Counted from the first letter of the stretch, positions 8,114 through 17,119 are shown. The stretch: 64,000 nt of DNA from Atopobiaceae bacterium (GCA_017545665.1 JAFWKQ010000121.1:1-64000), one strand, 5' to 3'. Made by a program: numbers and translations. The notes: generated from the sequence alone by a model not told the origin.

Positions 8114-8141
8114 CATATATTACTACCTGCGGTTTTGTTAA
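8114..8141 (-). promoter_or_regulatory. Candidate sigma-A-type promoter of the metal permease
   Basis: On the minus strand, TTAACA (8141-8136, 5 of 6 to the -35 consensus), a 16-bp spacer, then TATATG (8119-8114, 4 of 6). The predicted 5' UTR is about 35 nt, too short for a yybP-ykoY manganese riboswitch. Confidence 0.4.
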
Positions 8142-8195
8142 AACGCGAAGCTCATACTAGCGACTTAAGGCCATTTAGGCAAGTATGATTCGGGC

Positions 8196-9011
8196 TCATT
8201 TTGCCCATGGCATGAAGGCGCCTTCGGGATACTGAGCGCCTTCGAACACAAGCCCAACCGCGGGAGCTGTGGGACCCGCCTGCCGTCGGTCACAAGCCTC
8301 CAGAGCGTCCTTTACCCACGATACCGGACGGTGGTGCCTGCCCACCTCCACAAGGGTCCCAACCATAATGCGCACCATGTTGTGTAGGAACGCGTTTCCC
8401 TCCACCTCTATGGCCACAAGGTCCTCCCCTGCCTCGCATATGTTGCGTACGGCAACGCGACGTATGAGGCGACTCGTGGAGCGGCCATCGTCAATGAGCT
8501 TTTGCGCCGAGCTCACCTTGCAAAAGCTCCTAAAGTCATGCTCGCCAACGAGCGCCTGCGCGGCCTCATGCATGGGCTCAACGTCGAGCTCCGAACGAAG
8601 CCACCATGCATGGTCCCACGCCAGAACGGGCTGCGCGTTGCCGCAGGCAATGCGATACCTATATTGCCTCCCACATGCGTCAAAGCGCGCAGAGAAGCCC
8701 TGTGGCGCCACATACAGCCCCCGAATGGAGATGTCCTCGGGCGTGAGCGCCATGAGCGAGCGCCATACGCGCCGCGGCTCGCGCTGCAACTCCTCTTCCG
8801 TTACGGGTAGGCTCACGTACTGACCAAGCGCCGACACCCCGGCATCGGTACGCCCCGCGCACGTAAGGTCGCACGGACGCCGCAACAGCGTCTCCAGCGC
8901 ACGTCGCAGCTCGCCCGCCACGGTGCGCTCGCCCTCCTGCTCTGCGTAGCCCGAAAAACCAGCGCCCCTATACCCTACCTTGAGCACGAGGGTCTTGTCG
9001 TTACCGTCCAT
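8196..9011 (-). CDS. truA: tRNA pseudouridine(38-40) synthase
   Basis: A 271-aa enzyme that isomerises U38-U40 in the tRNA anticodon arm. It shows KVGYRGAGFSGYAEQ, the catalytic Asp in CAGRTDAGVSALGQ, and the DFRSFCKVSS and FLHNMVRIMVGTL segments. The start at 9011 is preceded by GGAGG; the upstream extension to 9233 is translated R1 repeat and is rejected. It lies in the usual position after rplQ but is separated from it by 483 bp with a terminator and an R1 array, so it is likely transcribed separately. Confidence 0.96.
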   Translation of the reverse strand: MDGNDKTLVLKVGYRGAGFSGYAEQEGERTVAGELRRALETLLRRPCDLTCAGRTDAGVSALGQYVSLPVTEEELQREPRRVWRSLMALTPEDISIRGLYVAPQGFSARFDACGRQYRYRIACGNAQPVLAWDHAWWLRSELDVEPMHEAAQALVGEHDFRSFCKVSSAQKLIDDGRSTSRLIRRVAVRNICEAGEDLVAIEVEGNAFLHNMVRIMVGTLVEVGRHHRPVSWVKDALEACDRRQAGPTAPAVGLVFEGAQYPEGAFMPWAK

Positions 9012-9111
9012 GGGGCTGCCTCCACATTTGTAGTCCACGTTGCCTCGTCTTGCGCCTCGCCTAGCATAGCATTGAAGTGCCATCGTTCGGCGAAAATGCT
9101 TTCCAAGGTCA

Positions 9112-9430
9112 AAGGGCCGAGGGGCCGGGTGCACTCTTGCGCCCGCGGGCTTCTCTGCCGGGCTCACTCTTCGGAGGGGCCGAGGGGGCCGGGTGCACTT
9201 TTGCGCCCGCAAACGTCCCCACCGGGCGCACAAACGGCCGATTTGTGTACCCGGTGGGGAAAGCTACGGACCGAAAAGTGCGCCCGGCGGAAGGCACGGC
9301 TCGTAGAAGTGTACCCGGTGGGGACTTCCAGGGGCCGAAAAGTGCGCCCGGTGTCCGGCCAGGCACCGAAAAGTGCGCCCGGCGTCCGGCCAGGCGCCGA
9401 AAAGTGCGCCAGGCGTCAGGCCAGGCGCCA
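9112..9430. repeat. Intergenic R1 repeat array
   Basis: This fills the gap between rplQ and truA. Units such as CCGAAAAGTGCGCCCGGC recur, the last three as near-perfect roughly 31-bp direct repeats (about 9336-9428). The central part has the same inverted repeat as at 1667-1709, with mismatches. No coding potential other than repeat by-products. Confidence 0.8.
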
Positions 9431-9459
9431 AAAAAGGCCGCCCCTCTGCGGGACGGCCC
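9430..9459 (-). terminator. Factor-independent terminator after rplQ
   Basis: On the minus strand, stem GGCCGTCCC, loop GCAGA, stem GGGGCGGCC, then six T. It lies 36 bp beyond the rplQ stop and marks the end of the alpha operon. Confidence 0.88.
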
Positions 9460-9494
9460 TTACTCAATCAGGGATTATGCACCACGTAGTGCGT

Positions 9495-9899
9495 TTACTC
9501 CTCGACCTTGGTAACCGTGGAATCCTTGGTCGCAACGGGCTCATTTACGAGCTCGATGATTACGACCTCGGCGTTGTCGCCCTTGCGACGGCCGAGCTTC
9601 ATAATGCGGGTGTAGCCGCCGTTGCGATCGGCCCACATACCTTGTGCGGCCTTCTCAAAGACCTCGCGCACGATTTCCTTGTCGCCGAGCTTGGCGATTG
9701 CCAAACGACGGCTTGCAAGGTCGCCCTTCTTGGCCCACGTAATAACGCGGTCAACGTCGGGACGAATGGCCTTGGCGCGCGACTCGAGGGTCTTAATGCG
9801 ATCGTTCATGAACAGGGCGCCGACAAGGCTCTTCTTCATTGCCTTGGTGTGGCTCGCGTCGGTGCCGAGCTTCATTCCCCTCTTCTTATTGTGCCTCAT
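9495..9899 (-). CDS. rplQ: 50S ribosomal protein L17
   Basis: A 134-aa large-subunit protein beginning MRHNKKRGMKLGTDASHTKA, the family signature, with LFMNDRIKTLESRAKAIRPDVDRVITW following. It lines the lower part of the 50S near the exit tunnel. It is the last gene of the alpha operon, 33 bp after rpoA, with AGGAG upstream and a strong terminator downstream. The acidic C-terminal tail after ELVNEP is a modest extension of about 15 residues compared with short homologues. Confidence 0.98.
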   Translation of the reverse strand: MRHNKKRGMKLGTDASHTKAMKKSLVGALFMNDRIKTLESRAKAIRPDVDRVITWAKKGDLASRRLAIAKLGDKEIVREVFEKAAQGMWADRNGGYTRIMKLGRRKGDNAEVVIIELVNEPVATKDSTVTKVEE

Positions 9900-9932
9900 G
9901 TTCTTGCTCCTATGCGATACTCAGGCGACGTC

Positions 9933-10874
9933 TTAAGCCTTGAGGCCGAGACCCATGGTCTCGAGCTTGTCCTTGACTTCCTCGATGGACTTGACGCCAA
10001 AGTTGCGAATATTAAGAAGGTCGTTCTCCGAGAACTCAACGAGCTGGCGAACGGAATGGATGCCGGCACGCTTGAGGCAGTTGTAGGAGCGAACCGAGAG
10101 GTCCAGGTCCTCAATCTGCTTATCAAGCTCGGTATTGTCTTCCTCAGTGCCGTCGGCAAATATGGGCTCTGGCTCCATGAGCTCTTCCTCGTCGGCAAGA
10201 CCCATAAAGGCGGACATGTGCTGGCTCACGATGTTGGCCGCTTCCACAACGGCATCGCGCACGGCAATCGAACCGTTGGTTTCGACTTCCAAAACCAGAC
10301 GGTCGTAGTCGGTGTGCTGACCAACACGGCAAGGCTCAACGGACTTCGCGCAACGGCGTACCGGTGAGTAGAGCGAGTCCACGTGGATAAGACCAATGGG
10401 GTCGCTGTCGGCCTTGTTGTCGTCGCCCGACACGTACCCACGGCCAACGCCAATGCGCATGGTCATGGTGAGGTGCGCGCCCTCGTCGAGCGTGCAGATA
10501 AGGTGATCGGCGTTTACGAGCTCAAACTCAGCGGGAATGGAGAAGTCTCCACCCGTTACGCGTGCGGGACCGTCTACGTTGATGCTCGCCGTAGCGGTAT
10601 CGCCCGTGCCATTGGACTTGAACACAAGACCTTTGACGTTGAGAACGATGTCCGTCACGTCCTCGTACACGCCGGGAACGGTTGTGAACTCGTGTTGCAC
10701 GCCATCGATCTGAATCGCCTGCACTGCAGCACCCTCAAGCGACGAGAGCAGCACGCGACGCAGCGAGTTGCCAAGCGTGTCGCCGTAGCCCCGCTCGAGC
10801 GGCTCTGCGGTAACGCGGGCCAGTGTCTCGCTTATCTCTTCCACCGACACCTGAGGCCGGATGAATTCGGACAT
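9933..10874 (-). CDS. rpoA: DNA-directed RNA polymerase subunit alpha
   Basis: A 313-aa alpha subunit. The N-terminal dimerisation domain has RGYGDTLGNSLRRVLLSSLEG and the C-terminal domain has LDLSVRSYNCLKRAGI with the NFGVKSIEEVKDKL helix for UP-element and activator contact. The ATG at 10874 is used because GGAGG sits 5 bp upstream; an in-frame TTG at 10886 lies inside that ribosome-binding site. It sits 26 bp after rpsD and 33 bp before rplQ, the standard alpha-operon position. Confidence 0.98.
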   Translation of the reverse strand: MSEFIRPQVSVEEISETLARVTAEPLERGYGDTLGNSLRRVLLSSLEGAAVQAIQIDGVQHEFTTVPGVYEDVTDIVLNVKGLVFKSNGTGDTATASINVDGPARVTGGDFSIPAEFELVNADHLICTLDEGAHLTMTMRIGVGRGYVSGDDNKADSDPIGLIHVDSLYSPVRRCAKSVEPCRVGQHTDYDRLVLEVETNGSIAVRDAVVEAANIVSQHMSAFMGLADEEELMEPEPIFADGTEEDNTELDKQIEDLDLSVRSYNCLKRAGIHSVRQLVEFSENDLLNIRNFGVKSIEEVKDKLETMGLGLKA

Positions 10875-10900
10875 GTATACCTCCAACCGGATGCAGGCTA

Positions 10901-11494
10901 TTACTTGGAGTAGAGCTCGACGATCAGCTGTGCGTCGATTTCCAGATCGATTTGGTCGCGCGTGGGAAGCTGGAGCACTGTGCCCTGCAGCTTGTCGATA
11001 TCGACCTCAAGCCAGCCAGGGACGGTAGTGGACTCGGAGCGGATAAGGGCTTCCTTAATGGGGAGAAGATCCTTGTACTTGGGAGCGACCGAGATCTTGT
11101 CGCCAGCCTTCACGCGGTAGGAAGGAATGTCGACGCGCTTGCCGTTAACCTGAATGTGGCCATGGCGAACGGTCTGACGGGCCTCCTTGCGGGTGCGGGC
11201 GAAGCCAAGACGGAATACGACGTTGTCCAGACGCGACTCAAGGATCATCATGAGGTTGTCGCCCGTGATGCCCTCGATCTTGAGCGCCTTGTCGTAATAG
11301 CCACGGAACTGCTTCTCCAGCACGCCGTAGATGAACTTGGCCTTCTGCTTCTCACGAAGCTGCATGCCGTATTCGCTCTCCTGACGGCGACGACGGCGAG
11401 CCTCGCGCTTGGATTTCTTGTTAATCCCCATCACAATGGGGTCGATGCCGAGCTGACGGCACCGCTTGAGGACAGGGGTCCTATCAACAGCCAT
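10901..11494 (-). CDS. rpsD: 30S ribosomal protein S4
   Basis: A 197-aa primary 16S rRNA binder with the C-terminal S4 RNA-binding domain (LDNVVFRLGFARTRKEARQTVRHGHIQVNG, split around residues 90-120). The N-terminal zinc-binding cysteines are mostly absent (a single Cys in KRCRQLG), so this is the C-minus, zinc-independent form. S4 commonly autoregulates the alpha operon; no leader structure was checked here. Located between rpsK and rpoA. Confidence 0.98.
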   Translation of the reverse strand: MAVDRTPVLKRCRQLGIDPIVMGINKKSKREARRRRRQESEYGMQLREKQKAKFIYGVLEKQFRGYYDKALKIEGITGDNLMMILESRLDNVVFRLGFARTRKEARQTVRHGHIQVNGKRVDIPSYRVKAGDKISVAPKYKDLLPIKEALIRSESTTVPGWLEVDIDKLQGTVLQLPTRDQIDLEIDAQLIVELYSK

Positions 11495-11514
11495 CTTATT
11501 CTGTCCTTCCTAAC

Positions 11515-11916
11515 CTACACGCGACGACGCTTAACCGGACGGCAACCATTGTGCGGAATGGGGGTCTTGTCCTGAACGCCCGACACCTCAAGGCCAGCGG
11601 CCTGCAGGGAACGAAGCGCGGTCTCGCGGCCGGAGCCGGGACCCTTTAGGAAGACTGCCACCTTGCGCACGCCGTGCTCCATGGCCGCCTTGGCGCACGC
11701 CTCGGCCGCAATCTGAGCGGCGAACGGCGTGGACTTACGGGAGCCCTTGAAGCCAACGGTGCCACCGGACTGCCAGGCAATCACGTTGCCCTGGGGGTCG
11801 GTGATGGTGATAATCGTGTTGTTAAACGTGCTCTTGATGTGGGCCTGACCCACGGCGATGTTCTTGCGGTCGGCGCGGCGAACGCGCTGTACCTGCTGTT
11901 GCTTCCTCTTAGGCAT
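11515..11916 (-). CDS. rpsK: 30S ribosomal protein S11
   Basis: A 133-aa platform protein near the E-site mRNA path. Signature [12 protein letters not shown], the [19 protein letters not shown] segment and a basic C-terminus with [15 protein letters not shown]. It follows rpsM by 10 bp, in the canonical order rpsM-rpsK-rpsD-rpoA. Confidence 0.98.
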   Translation of the reverse strand: MPKRKQQQVQRVRRADRKNIAVGQAHIKSTFNNTIITITDPQGNVIAWQSGGTVGFKGSRKSTPFAAQIAAEACAKAAMEHGVRKVAVFLKGPGSGRETALRSLQAAGLEVSGVQDKTPIPHNGCRPVKRRRV

Positions 11917-11926
11917 GATCTACTCC

Positions 11927-12298
11927 CTAGCCCTTCTTCCTGGCACCGATCTGACGACGCTTGCCCTTGCGGGTACGCGCGTTGGTGTGGGTGCGCTGGC
12001 CGTGAACAGGGAGGCCCTTGCGGTGGCGAAGGCCGCGGTAGCAGCCGATCTCCATGAGACGCGAGGTGTTCTGACGAACCTCGCGGCGCAAATCGCCTTC
12101 GGTGGTGTAGTTCTGGTCGATGAAGTCACGCATACGGGTGACCTCATCCTCGGTAAGATCCTTTACGCGAGTGTCCGGGTTAACGTCGGCAGCCTCGCAG
12201 ATTTTCTTGGCGCGCGTGGCACCAATGCCAAAAATGTAAGTGAGTCCGACCTCGACGCGCTTGTCGCGCGGCAGGTCGACGCCGTTAATACGGGCCAA
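11927..12298 (-). CDS. rpsM: 30S ribosomal protein S13
   Basis: A 123-aa head protein contacting tRNA and the central bridge to the 50S. It begins [26 protein letters not shown] and has a basic C-terminal tail with [14 protein letters not shown]. The start codon is TTG at 12298, preceded by GAGGAG at a good distance. No other in-frame start gives the conserved N-terminus. It sits 15 bp after rpmJ. Confidence 0.97.
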   Translation of the reverse strand: MARINGVDLPRDKRVEVGLTYIFGIGATRAKKICEAADVNPDTRVKDLTEDEVTRMRDFIDQNYTTEGDLRREVRQNTSRLMEIGCYRGLRHRKGLPVHGQRTHTNARTRKGKRRQIGARKKG

Positions 12299-12313
12299 TT
12301 TGAAGCTCCTCTC

Positions 12314-12427
12314 TTAGCCCTGGCGCTGCTTGTGGCGCGGGTTCTCGCAGATGACGTAGACCTTGCCGTGGCGACGAATGACTTTGCACTTGTCGCACAT
12401 CTTCTTAACAGAAGGGCGTACCTTCAT
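12314..12427 (-). CDS. rpmJ: 50S ribosomal protein L36
   Basis: A 37-aa protein beginning [21 protein letters not shown]. It keeps the zinc-ribbon ligands (CDKC, then Cys and His in [12 protein letters not shown]), the zinc-binding form. It sits between infA and rpsM. The longer in-frame extension to 12550 is intergenic sequence and lacks conservation. Confidence 0.97.
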   Translation of the reverse strand: MKVRPSVKKMCDKCKVIRRHGKVYVICENPRHKQRQG

Positions 12428-12553
12428 CGTCTGTCCTTTCCGGTAATGCTCATACGAACTTTGGTTCTTTGCGCGAGACAGGTGGAGCTGACTCGCAACT
12501 ATATGCTCGCCCAGCCGCTGGCGTGAATAACCGACTGTGCGCGAGTGCACTTC

Positions 12554-12772
12554 CTACTTGTAACGGTAGGTAATGCGCCCACGAGTAAGGTCGTAGGGAG
12601 AAATCTCCACGACCACTTTGTCACCTGGAAGGATTCGTATATAGTTCATGCGAATCTTGCCCGAAATGGTGCAGAGAATGGTTTTACCGTTCTCTAGCTC
12701 CACGTTGAACATGGCGTTGGGAAGCGGCTCTACAACCGTACCTTCAAGCTCAATAGCATCTTGTTTACTCAA
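12554..12772 (-). CDS. infA: Translation initiation factor IF-1
   Basis: A 72-aa single OB-fold protein that binds the 30S A site during initiation. It starts [18 protein letters not shown] after the initiator and contains [18 protein letters not shown], matching the family closely. The start codon is TTG (12772) with AAAGG upstream. A 232-bp gap with a 23-bp inverted repeat separates it from map, so infA-rpmJ-rpsM-rpsK-rpsD-rpoA-rplQ is probably transcribed from its own promoter. rpmJ follows after 126 bp. Confidence 0.97.
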   Translation of the reverse strand: MSKQDAIELEGTVVEPLPNAMFNVELENGKTILCTISGKIRMNYIRILPGDKVVVEISPYDLTRGRITYRYK

Positions 12773-12894
12773 GACCTATACCTTTCTTTCAGCTGACACA
12801 GCAACAATACACTTTACTAAATAACGTCCTGCTTGTCCACGGTGCATGGAAAAGACACAACAAAGACAATGGCTTTGGACGCATGCCCTACGCA

Positions 12895-12969
12895 CTGGGC
12901 GGGACGCGATCCCTCCGTGCTCAGACAGCGCTTTGCGAACTGCGCGCGGAGGGATCGCGTCCCGCCCAG
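12895..12969. repeat. 23-bp perfect inverted repeat between map and infA
   Basis: Left arm 12895-12917 (CTGGGCGGGACGCGATCCCT...), right arm 12947-12969, loop of 29 nt. It would form a very stable hairpin in transcripts reading from map towards infA. It has no T tract, so it could be an attenuator, an RNA-processing site or a repeat relic rather than a classic terminator. Confidence 0.75.
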
Positions 12970-13004
12970 CTTTCGTATAACGTAGCCTCTTAGGCCACGC
13001 CTTT

Positions 13005-13787
13005 CTATTCTCCGCCTTGGAAGGCGCACCACGGCCCTTCGGCGTCTTGGGTAAGTATTACCGGACCGTCCTTGGTAATGGCCACGGTGTTCTCGTAATG
13101 TGCTGCCGGCTTGCCGTCGTTGGTAACAACCGTCCACCCGTTTGCCAGCGTATGGTTCTTGTAGGTGCCCAGCGTAATCATGGGTTCGATGGCAATAACC
13201 ATGCCAACCTGCAGCTTTACGCCACGACCCTTCTTGCCGAAGTTCGGAACATTGGGATCCTCGTGCATCACGTGGCCAACGCCATGGCCCACGTACTCGC
13301 GCACCACGCCAAAGCCGTTGCGCTCCGCAAGGGTTTGCACCGCATGGCCAATGTCGCCTATGTGGTTGCCTGGCACGGCCTGCTGGATTCCCGCCTTAAG
13401 GCAGTCGAGCGTCACCTCGCACAGCGCCTTGACCTCGCGCGAGGGCTCGCCCACGAAGAAGGTCCAAGCATTGTCGCCTACCCAGCCGCCTGTGGTGGCG
13501 CCGGTATCGATGGAAATGATGTCGCCGTCTTCCAAAACGCGCTCCGACGGAATGCCGTGCACGATCTCTTCGTTTACCGAGGCGCAGATGCTCGCAGGAA
13601 AGCCATAGAGCCCCTTGAAGCCAGGCACGGCCCCGTGCAGACGAATGAAGCTCTCTACTACCTGATCGATTTCGCGCGTGGTCACGCCAGGCCGCACCAT
13701 ACGACCGGCGCGACGCAGTACAGCCTTCGACAGTGACCCCGCAACCTTAAATTCCTCGATCTCTGCGGGTGTCTTTATGTGAATCAT
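13005..13787 (-). CDS. map: Type I methionine aminopeptidase
   Basis: A 260-aa enzyme that removes the initiator Met from nascent proteins. The five metal ligands are visible: Asp in SIDTGATTGGWVGD (two), His in GHGVGHVMHEDP, Glu in AIEPMITLG and Glu in ENTVAITKDG. The N-terminus IHIKTPAEIEEFKVAG is typical. Its ATG overlaps the adk stop by 4 bp (ATGA), indicating translational coupling. Order secY-adk-map-infA is the standard one. Confidence 0.97.
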   Translation of the reverse strand: MIHIKTPAEIEEFKVAGSLSKAVLRRAGRMVRPGVTTREIDQVVESFIRLHGAVPGFKGLYGFPASICASVNEEIVHGIPSERVLEDGDIISIDTGATTGGWVGDNAWTFFVGEPSREVKALCEVTLDCLKAGIQQAVPGNHIGDIGHAVQTLAERNGFGVVREYVGHGVGHVMHEDPNVPNFGKKGRGVKLQVGMVIAIEPMITLGTYKNHTLANGWTVVTNDGKPAAHYENTVAITKDGPVILTQDAEGPWCAFQGGE

Positions 13788-14410
13788 ACGTTGAGGACCT
13801 TCTTCACATCAACGTACACCTCGTCAACCGCGCGATTTCCGTCAACGGCCTTAAGGATACCGTGGCTCTTGTAGTAGTCGATGAGCGGCTGCGTCTGGTT
13901 TTGGTAGGTTTCCAGGCGCTTGTTGATGGTCTCGGGCTTGTCGTCGTCGCGCTGGTACATCTCGCCACTACAGCGCGGGCAGACCTCGGTGTCGGGACCG
14001 GCGGTGTAGCCGCAGCTACGACAAGTGCGGCGGGAGCTCAGACGCTCGACGATAACCTCAAACGGCACATCTACCAGAAGCGCTGCGTCGAGCTCCACGC
14101 CCATGCCCTTAAGCTCGCCGTCCAGGGTCTCGGCCTGAGCGATGTTGCGGGGGAAGCCGTCCAGCATAAAGCCCTTTTGCGCATCAGGCTGGCCCAGACG
14201 CTCCTTCACGAGGTCGATCACCAGCTGGTCGGGAACAAGCTGACCGGCATCCATATAGGCCTTGGCCTGCTTGCCCAGCTCGCTCTGAGCCTTTACGGCC
14301 GCGCGGAGAAGATCGCCCGTGGAGATGTGAGCGATGCCAAACTCCTCTACGAGCTTTTGTCCCTGCGTGCCCTTGCCCGCACCCGGGGCGCCAAGAAGTA
14401 CGATATTCAT
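13784..14410 (-). CDS. adk: Adenylate kinase
   Basis: A 208-aa ATP + AMP = 2 ADP enzyme. P-loop GAPGAGKGTQ, AMP-binding STGDLLRAAV, GFPRNIAQAE, and a zinc-binding LID domain with CRSCG and CPRC typical of Gram-positives. The start at 14410 has GGGG upstream; the in-frame extension to 14437 adds nine unconserved residues. It follows a terminator and palindromic repeats after secY, so adk-map probably forms a separate transcript. Confidence 0.97.
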   Translation of the reverse strand: MNIVLLGAPGAGKGTQGQKLVEEFGIAHISTGDLLRAAVKAQSELGKQAKAYMDAGQLVPDQLVIDLVKERLGQPDAQKGFMLDGFPRNIAQAETLDGELKGMGVELDAALLVDVPFEVIVERLSSRRTCRSCGYTAGPDTEVCPRCSGEMYQRDDDKPETINKRLETYQNQTQPLIDYYKSHGILKAVDGNRAVDEVYVDVKKVLNV

Positions 14411-14465
14411 ACCGTTCCCCTTTCGTTTAGGATTCACATACGCCTATAGTCTAGCGCTTCTTTGC

Positions 14466-14575
14466 CCTTAACTTGGGGACAGGTCGCAAAGTTATTAGCG
14501 GGCCAAAGGGGACAGTCCCCTTTGGCCCGCTTTTGGCTTTGGGTACAAAGGGGACTGTCCCCTTTGGCCCTCTTT
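14466..14575. repeat. GGGGACAGTCCCC-type palindromes
   Basis: Two adjacent perfect palindromes lie in the 231-bp secY-adk gap: GCGGGCCAAAGGGGA-CAG-TCCCC...GCCCGC, and AAAGGGGACTGTCCCCTTT. AACTTGGGGACAGGTC precedes them. The same core recurs near 52880 and 57602-57640 and, in variant form, at 32552-32602. Confidence 0.7.
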
Positions 14576-14587
14576 TGCGCTCAGGAC

Positions 14588-14616
14588 AAAAAACGGGGGC
14601 CCGAAGGCCCCCCGTT
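14588..14616 (-). terminator. Factor-independent terminator after secY
   Basis: On the minus strand, stem ACGGGGGGCC, tetraloop TTCG, stem GGCCCCCGT and then six T. It lies 26 bp beyond the secY stop and closes the spc-type operon. Confidence 0.9.
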
Positions 14617-14641
14617 GCATCCGCAACTTTTAAAGGCGATC

Positions 14642-15928
14642 CTACTTGAAGAACCCTTCGTAGTTGTGCATCTTGAGCTGGGACTCCAGCTGCGAGATGG
14701 TGTCCATGGCAACGCCAACCATAATGAGGATGGACGTTCCGCCAAACGACTGGATGAGGCTGTTGTTGGTAAACGTGAACACGATGGAAGGCACCACAGC
14801 GATGATGGCCATAAAGATGGCGCCAGGCAACGTAATGTGGTTCAGCACGTTCTTAATGTAGGCCGCAGTGGCAGCTCCGGGACGTACGCCGGGAATAAAG
14901 CCGCCGGACTTACGCAGCTGATCGGCAGTCTCTTCGGGGTTGAACACCATCGAGGTGTAGAAATACGCGAAGAACACAATGAGTACCACCGAAAGCAGCC
15001 AATTTACCCAGCCAGAGGAAATGGCGCCCGCAAAGGACTGCATCCACTCAACGTTGGGGAAGAACACCGCAATCTGCGCAGGGAAGTACAGAATTGCGCT
15101 CGCAAAGATGATGGGTACGACGCCAGCGGTGTTTACCTTAATGGGAAGGTAGGTGGACTGCGCGCCCATAATGCGGCGACCCACAACACGCTTGGCATAC
15201 TGGATGGGTATGCGACGCTGACCACGTTCAATGAATACGATAATGGGTATGATGATGAGGATTACCAGGACCGTAATCGCGGTAATTACCACGCCGTTCT
15301 CGGCTCCCATAACCGAACGAATGAGGGCTACGGGAAGACCACTCATAATGTTGGCAAAGATTATGAGCGACATGCCGTTGCCAATGCCGCGCTGGGTCAT
15401 AACCTCGCCGAGCCACATTATGATGATGGCGCCGGTAAGAAGCGTACCAACAATGATTATGTCCTCAATCCAGCTTGGGAAGGGAAGTCCCGAGAAGTCC
15501 AACCCATAGGCGCTGCTCTTAAAGAGGAACAGGTAGCCAATGGCGTTAATGAGCGCAAGAACGATGGTAAGGTAACGCGTGTACTGCGTAATCTTGCGCT
15601 GTCCCGACTCCCCCTCCTGCGCGAGTGCCTGGAGGCTGGGAATCACGGCCTGCATCATCTGGAAGATAATCTGTGCCGTGATGTAGGGCATGATTCCCAA
15701 CGCAAACACCGATACGCGAGAGAGTGCGCCACCCGAGAAAAGATTGAGCACCGCGAGTGGTCCCACTGCAGCAGCCGACGACTCGAACGAGTCGAGCATG
15801 CCCTTAAAGGGGATGCCCGGCACGGGGAGGTAGGCTCCGAAGCGGTAAATCACCAAGATGCCAATGGAAATGAGAATCTTGGTGCGAAGCTCCTTGATTC
15901 GGAAGGCGTTGACAATTCCCTTTAGCAC
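14642..15928 (-). CDS. secY: Protein translocase channel subunit SecY
   Basis: A 428-aa ten-TM core of the Sec translocon in the cytoplasmic membrane. It begins MLKGIVNAFRIKELRTKI and carries the plug region and the GIGNGMSLIIFANI and PFPSWIEDIIIVG segments typical of SecY. It starts with GTG at 15928, overlapping the rplO stop, with GGAAAGG upstream. It would export the signal-peptide-bearing surface proteins of the nearby island. Confidence 0.97.
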   Translation of the reverse strand: MLKGIVNAFRIKELRTKILISIGILVIYRFGAYLPVPGIPFKGMLDSFESSAAAVGPLAVLNLFSGGALSRVSVFALGIMPYITAQIIFQMMQAVIPSLQALAQEGESGQRKITQYTRYLTIVLALINAIGYLFLFKSSAYGLDFSGLPFPSWIEDIIIVGTLLTGAIIIMWLGEVMTQRGIGNGMSLIIFANIMSGLPVALIRSVMGAENGVVITAITVLVILIIIPIIVFIERGQRRIPIQYAKRVVGRRIMGAQSTYLPIKVNTAGVVPIIFASAILYFPAQIAVFFPNVEWMQSFAGAISSGWVNWLLSVVLIVFFAYFYTSMVFNPEETADQLRKSGGFIPGVRPGAATAAYIKNVLNHITLPGAIFMAIIAVVPSIVFTFTNNSLIQSFGGTSILIMVGVAMDTISQLESQLKMHNYEGFFK

Positions 15929-16371
15929 GCGGCCTCGACCTTTCCTCCGGCTGCCTCAATCTTGGCTTGGGCAGAGGCAGAAACCTTGTCCACGCGCACG
16001 GTGAGCTTCTTGGTAATCTCGCCGTCGCCGAGGACCTTTACGGGAATATAGTCGTGCTTGATAACACCCTTGGCCATAAGGGTCTCGCTGTCCACCACGT
16101 CGCCATCGGCGAAGATGGCATCCAGACGGGAGACGTTGACGGGCGTGTACTCAATGCGTCCATGATGAATAAAGCCGGGGAGCTTGGGCAGACGCATGGC
16201 AAGCGGCTGCTGACCGCCTTCGAAGCCGGCGCCCTTGCCGCCGCCCGAGCGCGAAAGCTGGCCCTTGGTGCCGCGGCCGGCAGTGGTGCCGTGGCCGGAG
16301 GCGTTACCGCGACCAATGCGCTTGCGCGCCTTTGTGGAGCCCTCCGCGGGGCGAAGATCATTAAGCTGCAT
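15922..16371 (-). CDS. rplO: 50S ribosomal protein L15
   Basis: A 149-aa assembly protein. N-terminal Gly-rich RNA-binding region (RIGRGNASGHGTTAGRGTKGQ) followed by the conserved GGQQPLAMRLPKLPGF segment and a C-terminal alpha/beta domain. Overlaps the secY start and follows rpmD by 12 bp. Confidence 0.97.
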   Translation of the reverse strand: MQLNDLRPAEGSTKARKRIGRGNASGHGTTAGRGTKGQLSRSGGGKGAGFEGGQQPLAMRLPKLPGFIHHGRIEYTPVNVSRLDAIFADGDVVDSETLMAKGVIKHDYIPVKVLGDGEITKKLTVRVDKVSASAQAKIEAAGGKVEAAC

Positions 16372-16383
16372 GATGGGTGACTC

Positions 16384-16569
16384 CTATATCTCTTCCACTT
16401 CTACAAGGTGCTTTACCTTGAAGATCATTCCACGAATGCTGGGGTTGTCCGGCTGCTCCACGACGCTGTTGATCTTGCGCAGACCGAGCGCATGGCACGT
16501 AGCCGTCTGGTCCTTCTTCACGGCAGGTCCGCAGCTGCGAACCAGCTTGATCCTAAGCTTGTCTGCCAT
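16384..16569 (-). CDS. rpmD: 50S ribosomal protein L30
   Basis: A 61-aa single-domain protein. [14 protein letters not shown] start ([19 protein letters not shown]), [21 protein letters not shown] and a [10 protein letters not shown] end match the bacterial short L30. It lies 2 bp after rpsE and 12 bp before rplO. Confidence 0.97.
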   Translation of the reverse strand: MADKLRIKLVRSCGPAVKKDQTATCHALGLRKINSVVEQPDNPSIRGMIFKVKHLVEVEEI

Positions 16570-16571
16570 CG

Positions 16572-17108
16572 CTAGTTCTCCTTCCCCACGAACATCTCGC
16601 TAACCGTCATACCGCGGCGCTCAGCAGCCTCCTCGGGGCTGGAGAGTTGCTTAAGGCCCTCGGCGGCAGCCTTGATGGCGTTGAGCGCGTTGCTGGTGCC
16701 CAGGGACTTGGACAGGATGTTGGTAATGCCTGCGAGCTCGAAGAGCGGGCGTACGGGGCCGCCGGCAATAACGCCGGTACCCTCAATAGCCGGCTTGATG
16801 AGCACGCGACCGGCGCCAAAGCGACCCTCGACCTCGTGAGGAATGGTGCCGCTCTCGGTAACGGGAACCTTGAAGAGGTTCTTCTTGGCGTCGTCGACGC
16901 CCTTCTGGATGGCCAGGGGCACTTCGGTGGACTTGCCCATGCCAATGCCAACGGTGCCCTTGCCGTTGCCCACGACCACGAGGGCCACGAGGCTCATGCG
17001 ACGGCCGCCCTTAACGACCTTGGACACACGGTGGATGTAGACTACGCGCTCCTGAAATTCGGAGTCCTGCTGCTGACGCCTGTTGTTATTACGCTGTTCA
17101 CGTGGCAT
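16572..17108 (-). CDS. rpsE: 30S ribosomal protein S5
   Basis: A 178-aa protein of the mRNA entry and decoding region. [20 protein letters not shown], then [18 protein letters not shown] and the C-terminal [19 protein letters not shown] segment. It has a short extra C-terminal tail ([15 protein letters not shown]) as in other actinobacteria. It is 11 bp after rplR. Confidence 0.98.
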   Translation of the reverse strand: MPREQRNNNRRQQQDSEFQERVVYIHRVSKVVKGGRRMSLVALVVVGNGKGTVGIGMGKSTEVPLAIQKGVDDAKKNLFKVPVTESGTIPHEVEGRFGAGRVLIKPAIEGTGVIAGGPVRPLFELAGITNILSKSLGTSNALNAIKAAAEGLKQLSSPEEAAERRGMTVSEMFVGKEN

Positions 17109-17119
17109 ATCGGAACCTC

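Noticed and set aside
9336..9428. CRISPR-like regular short repeats in the R1 arrays
   Set aside because: Cores vary, occur in both orientations, and spacing and intervening sequence are themselves repeated; no unique spacers, leader or cas genes.
9072..10367. 431-codon plus-strand frame spanning an R1 array and antisense to rplQ/rpoA
   Set aside because: Its first part is R1 repeat translation and the rest is opposite well-identified rplQ and rpoA.
13784..14437. Longer adk start at 14437
   Set aside because: The extra nine residues are not conserved, and the ATG at 14410 has a suitable RBS and gives the exact adenylate kinase N-terminus.
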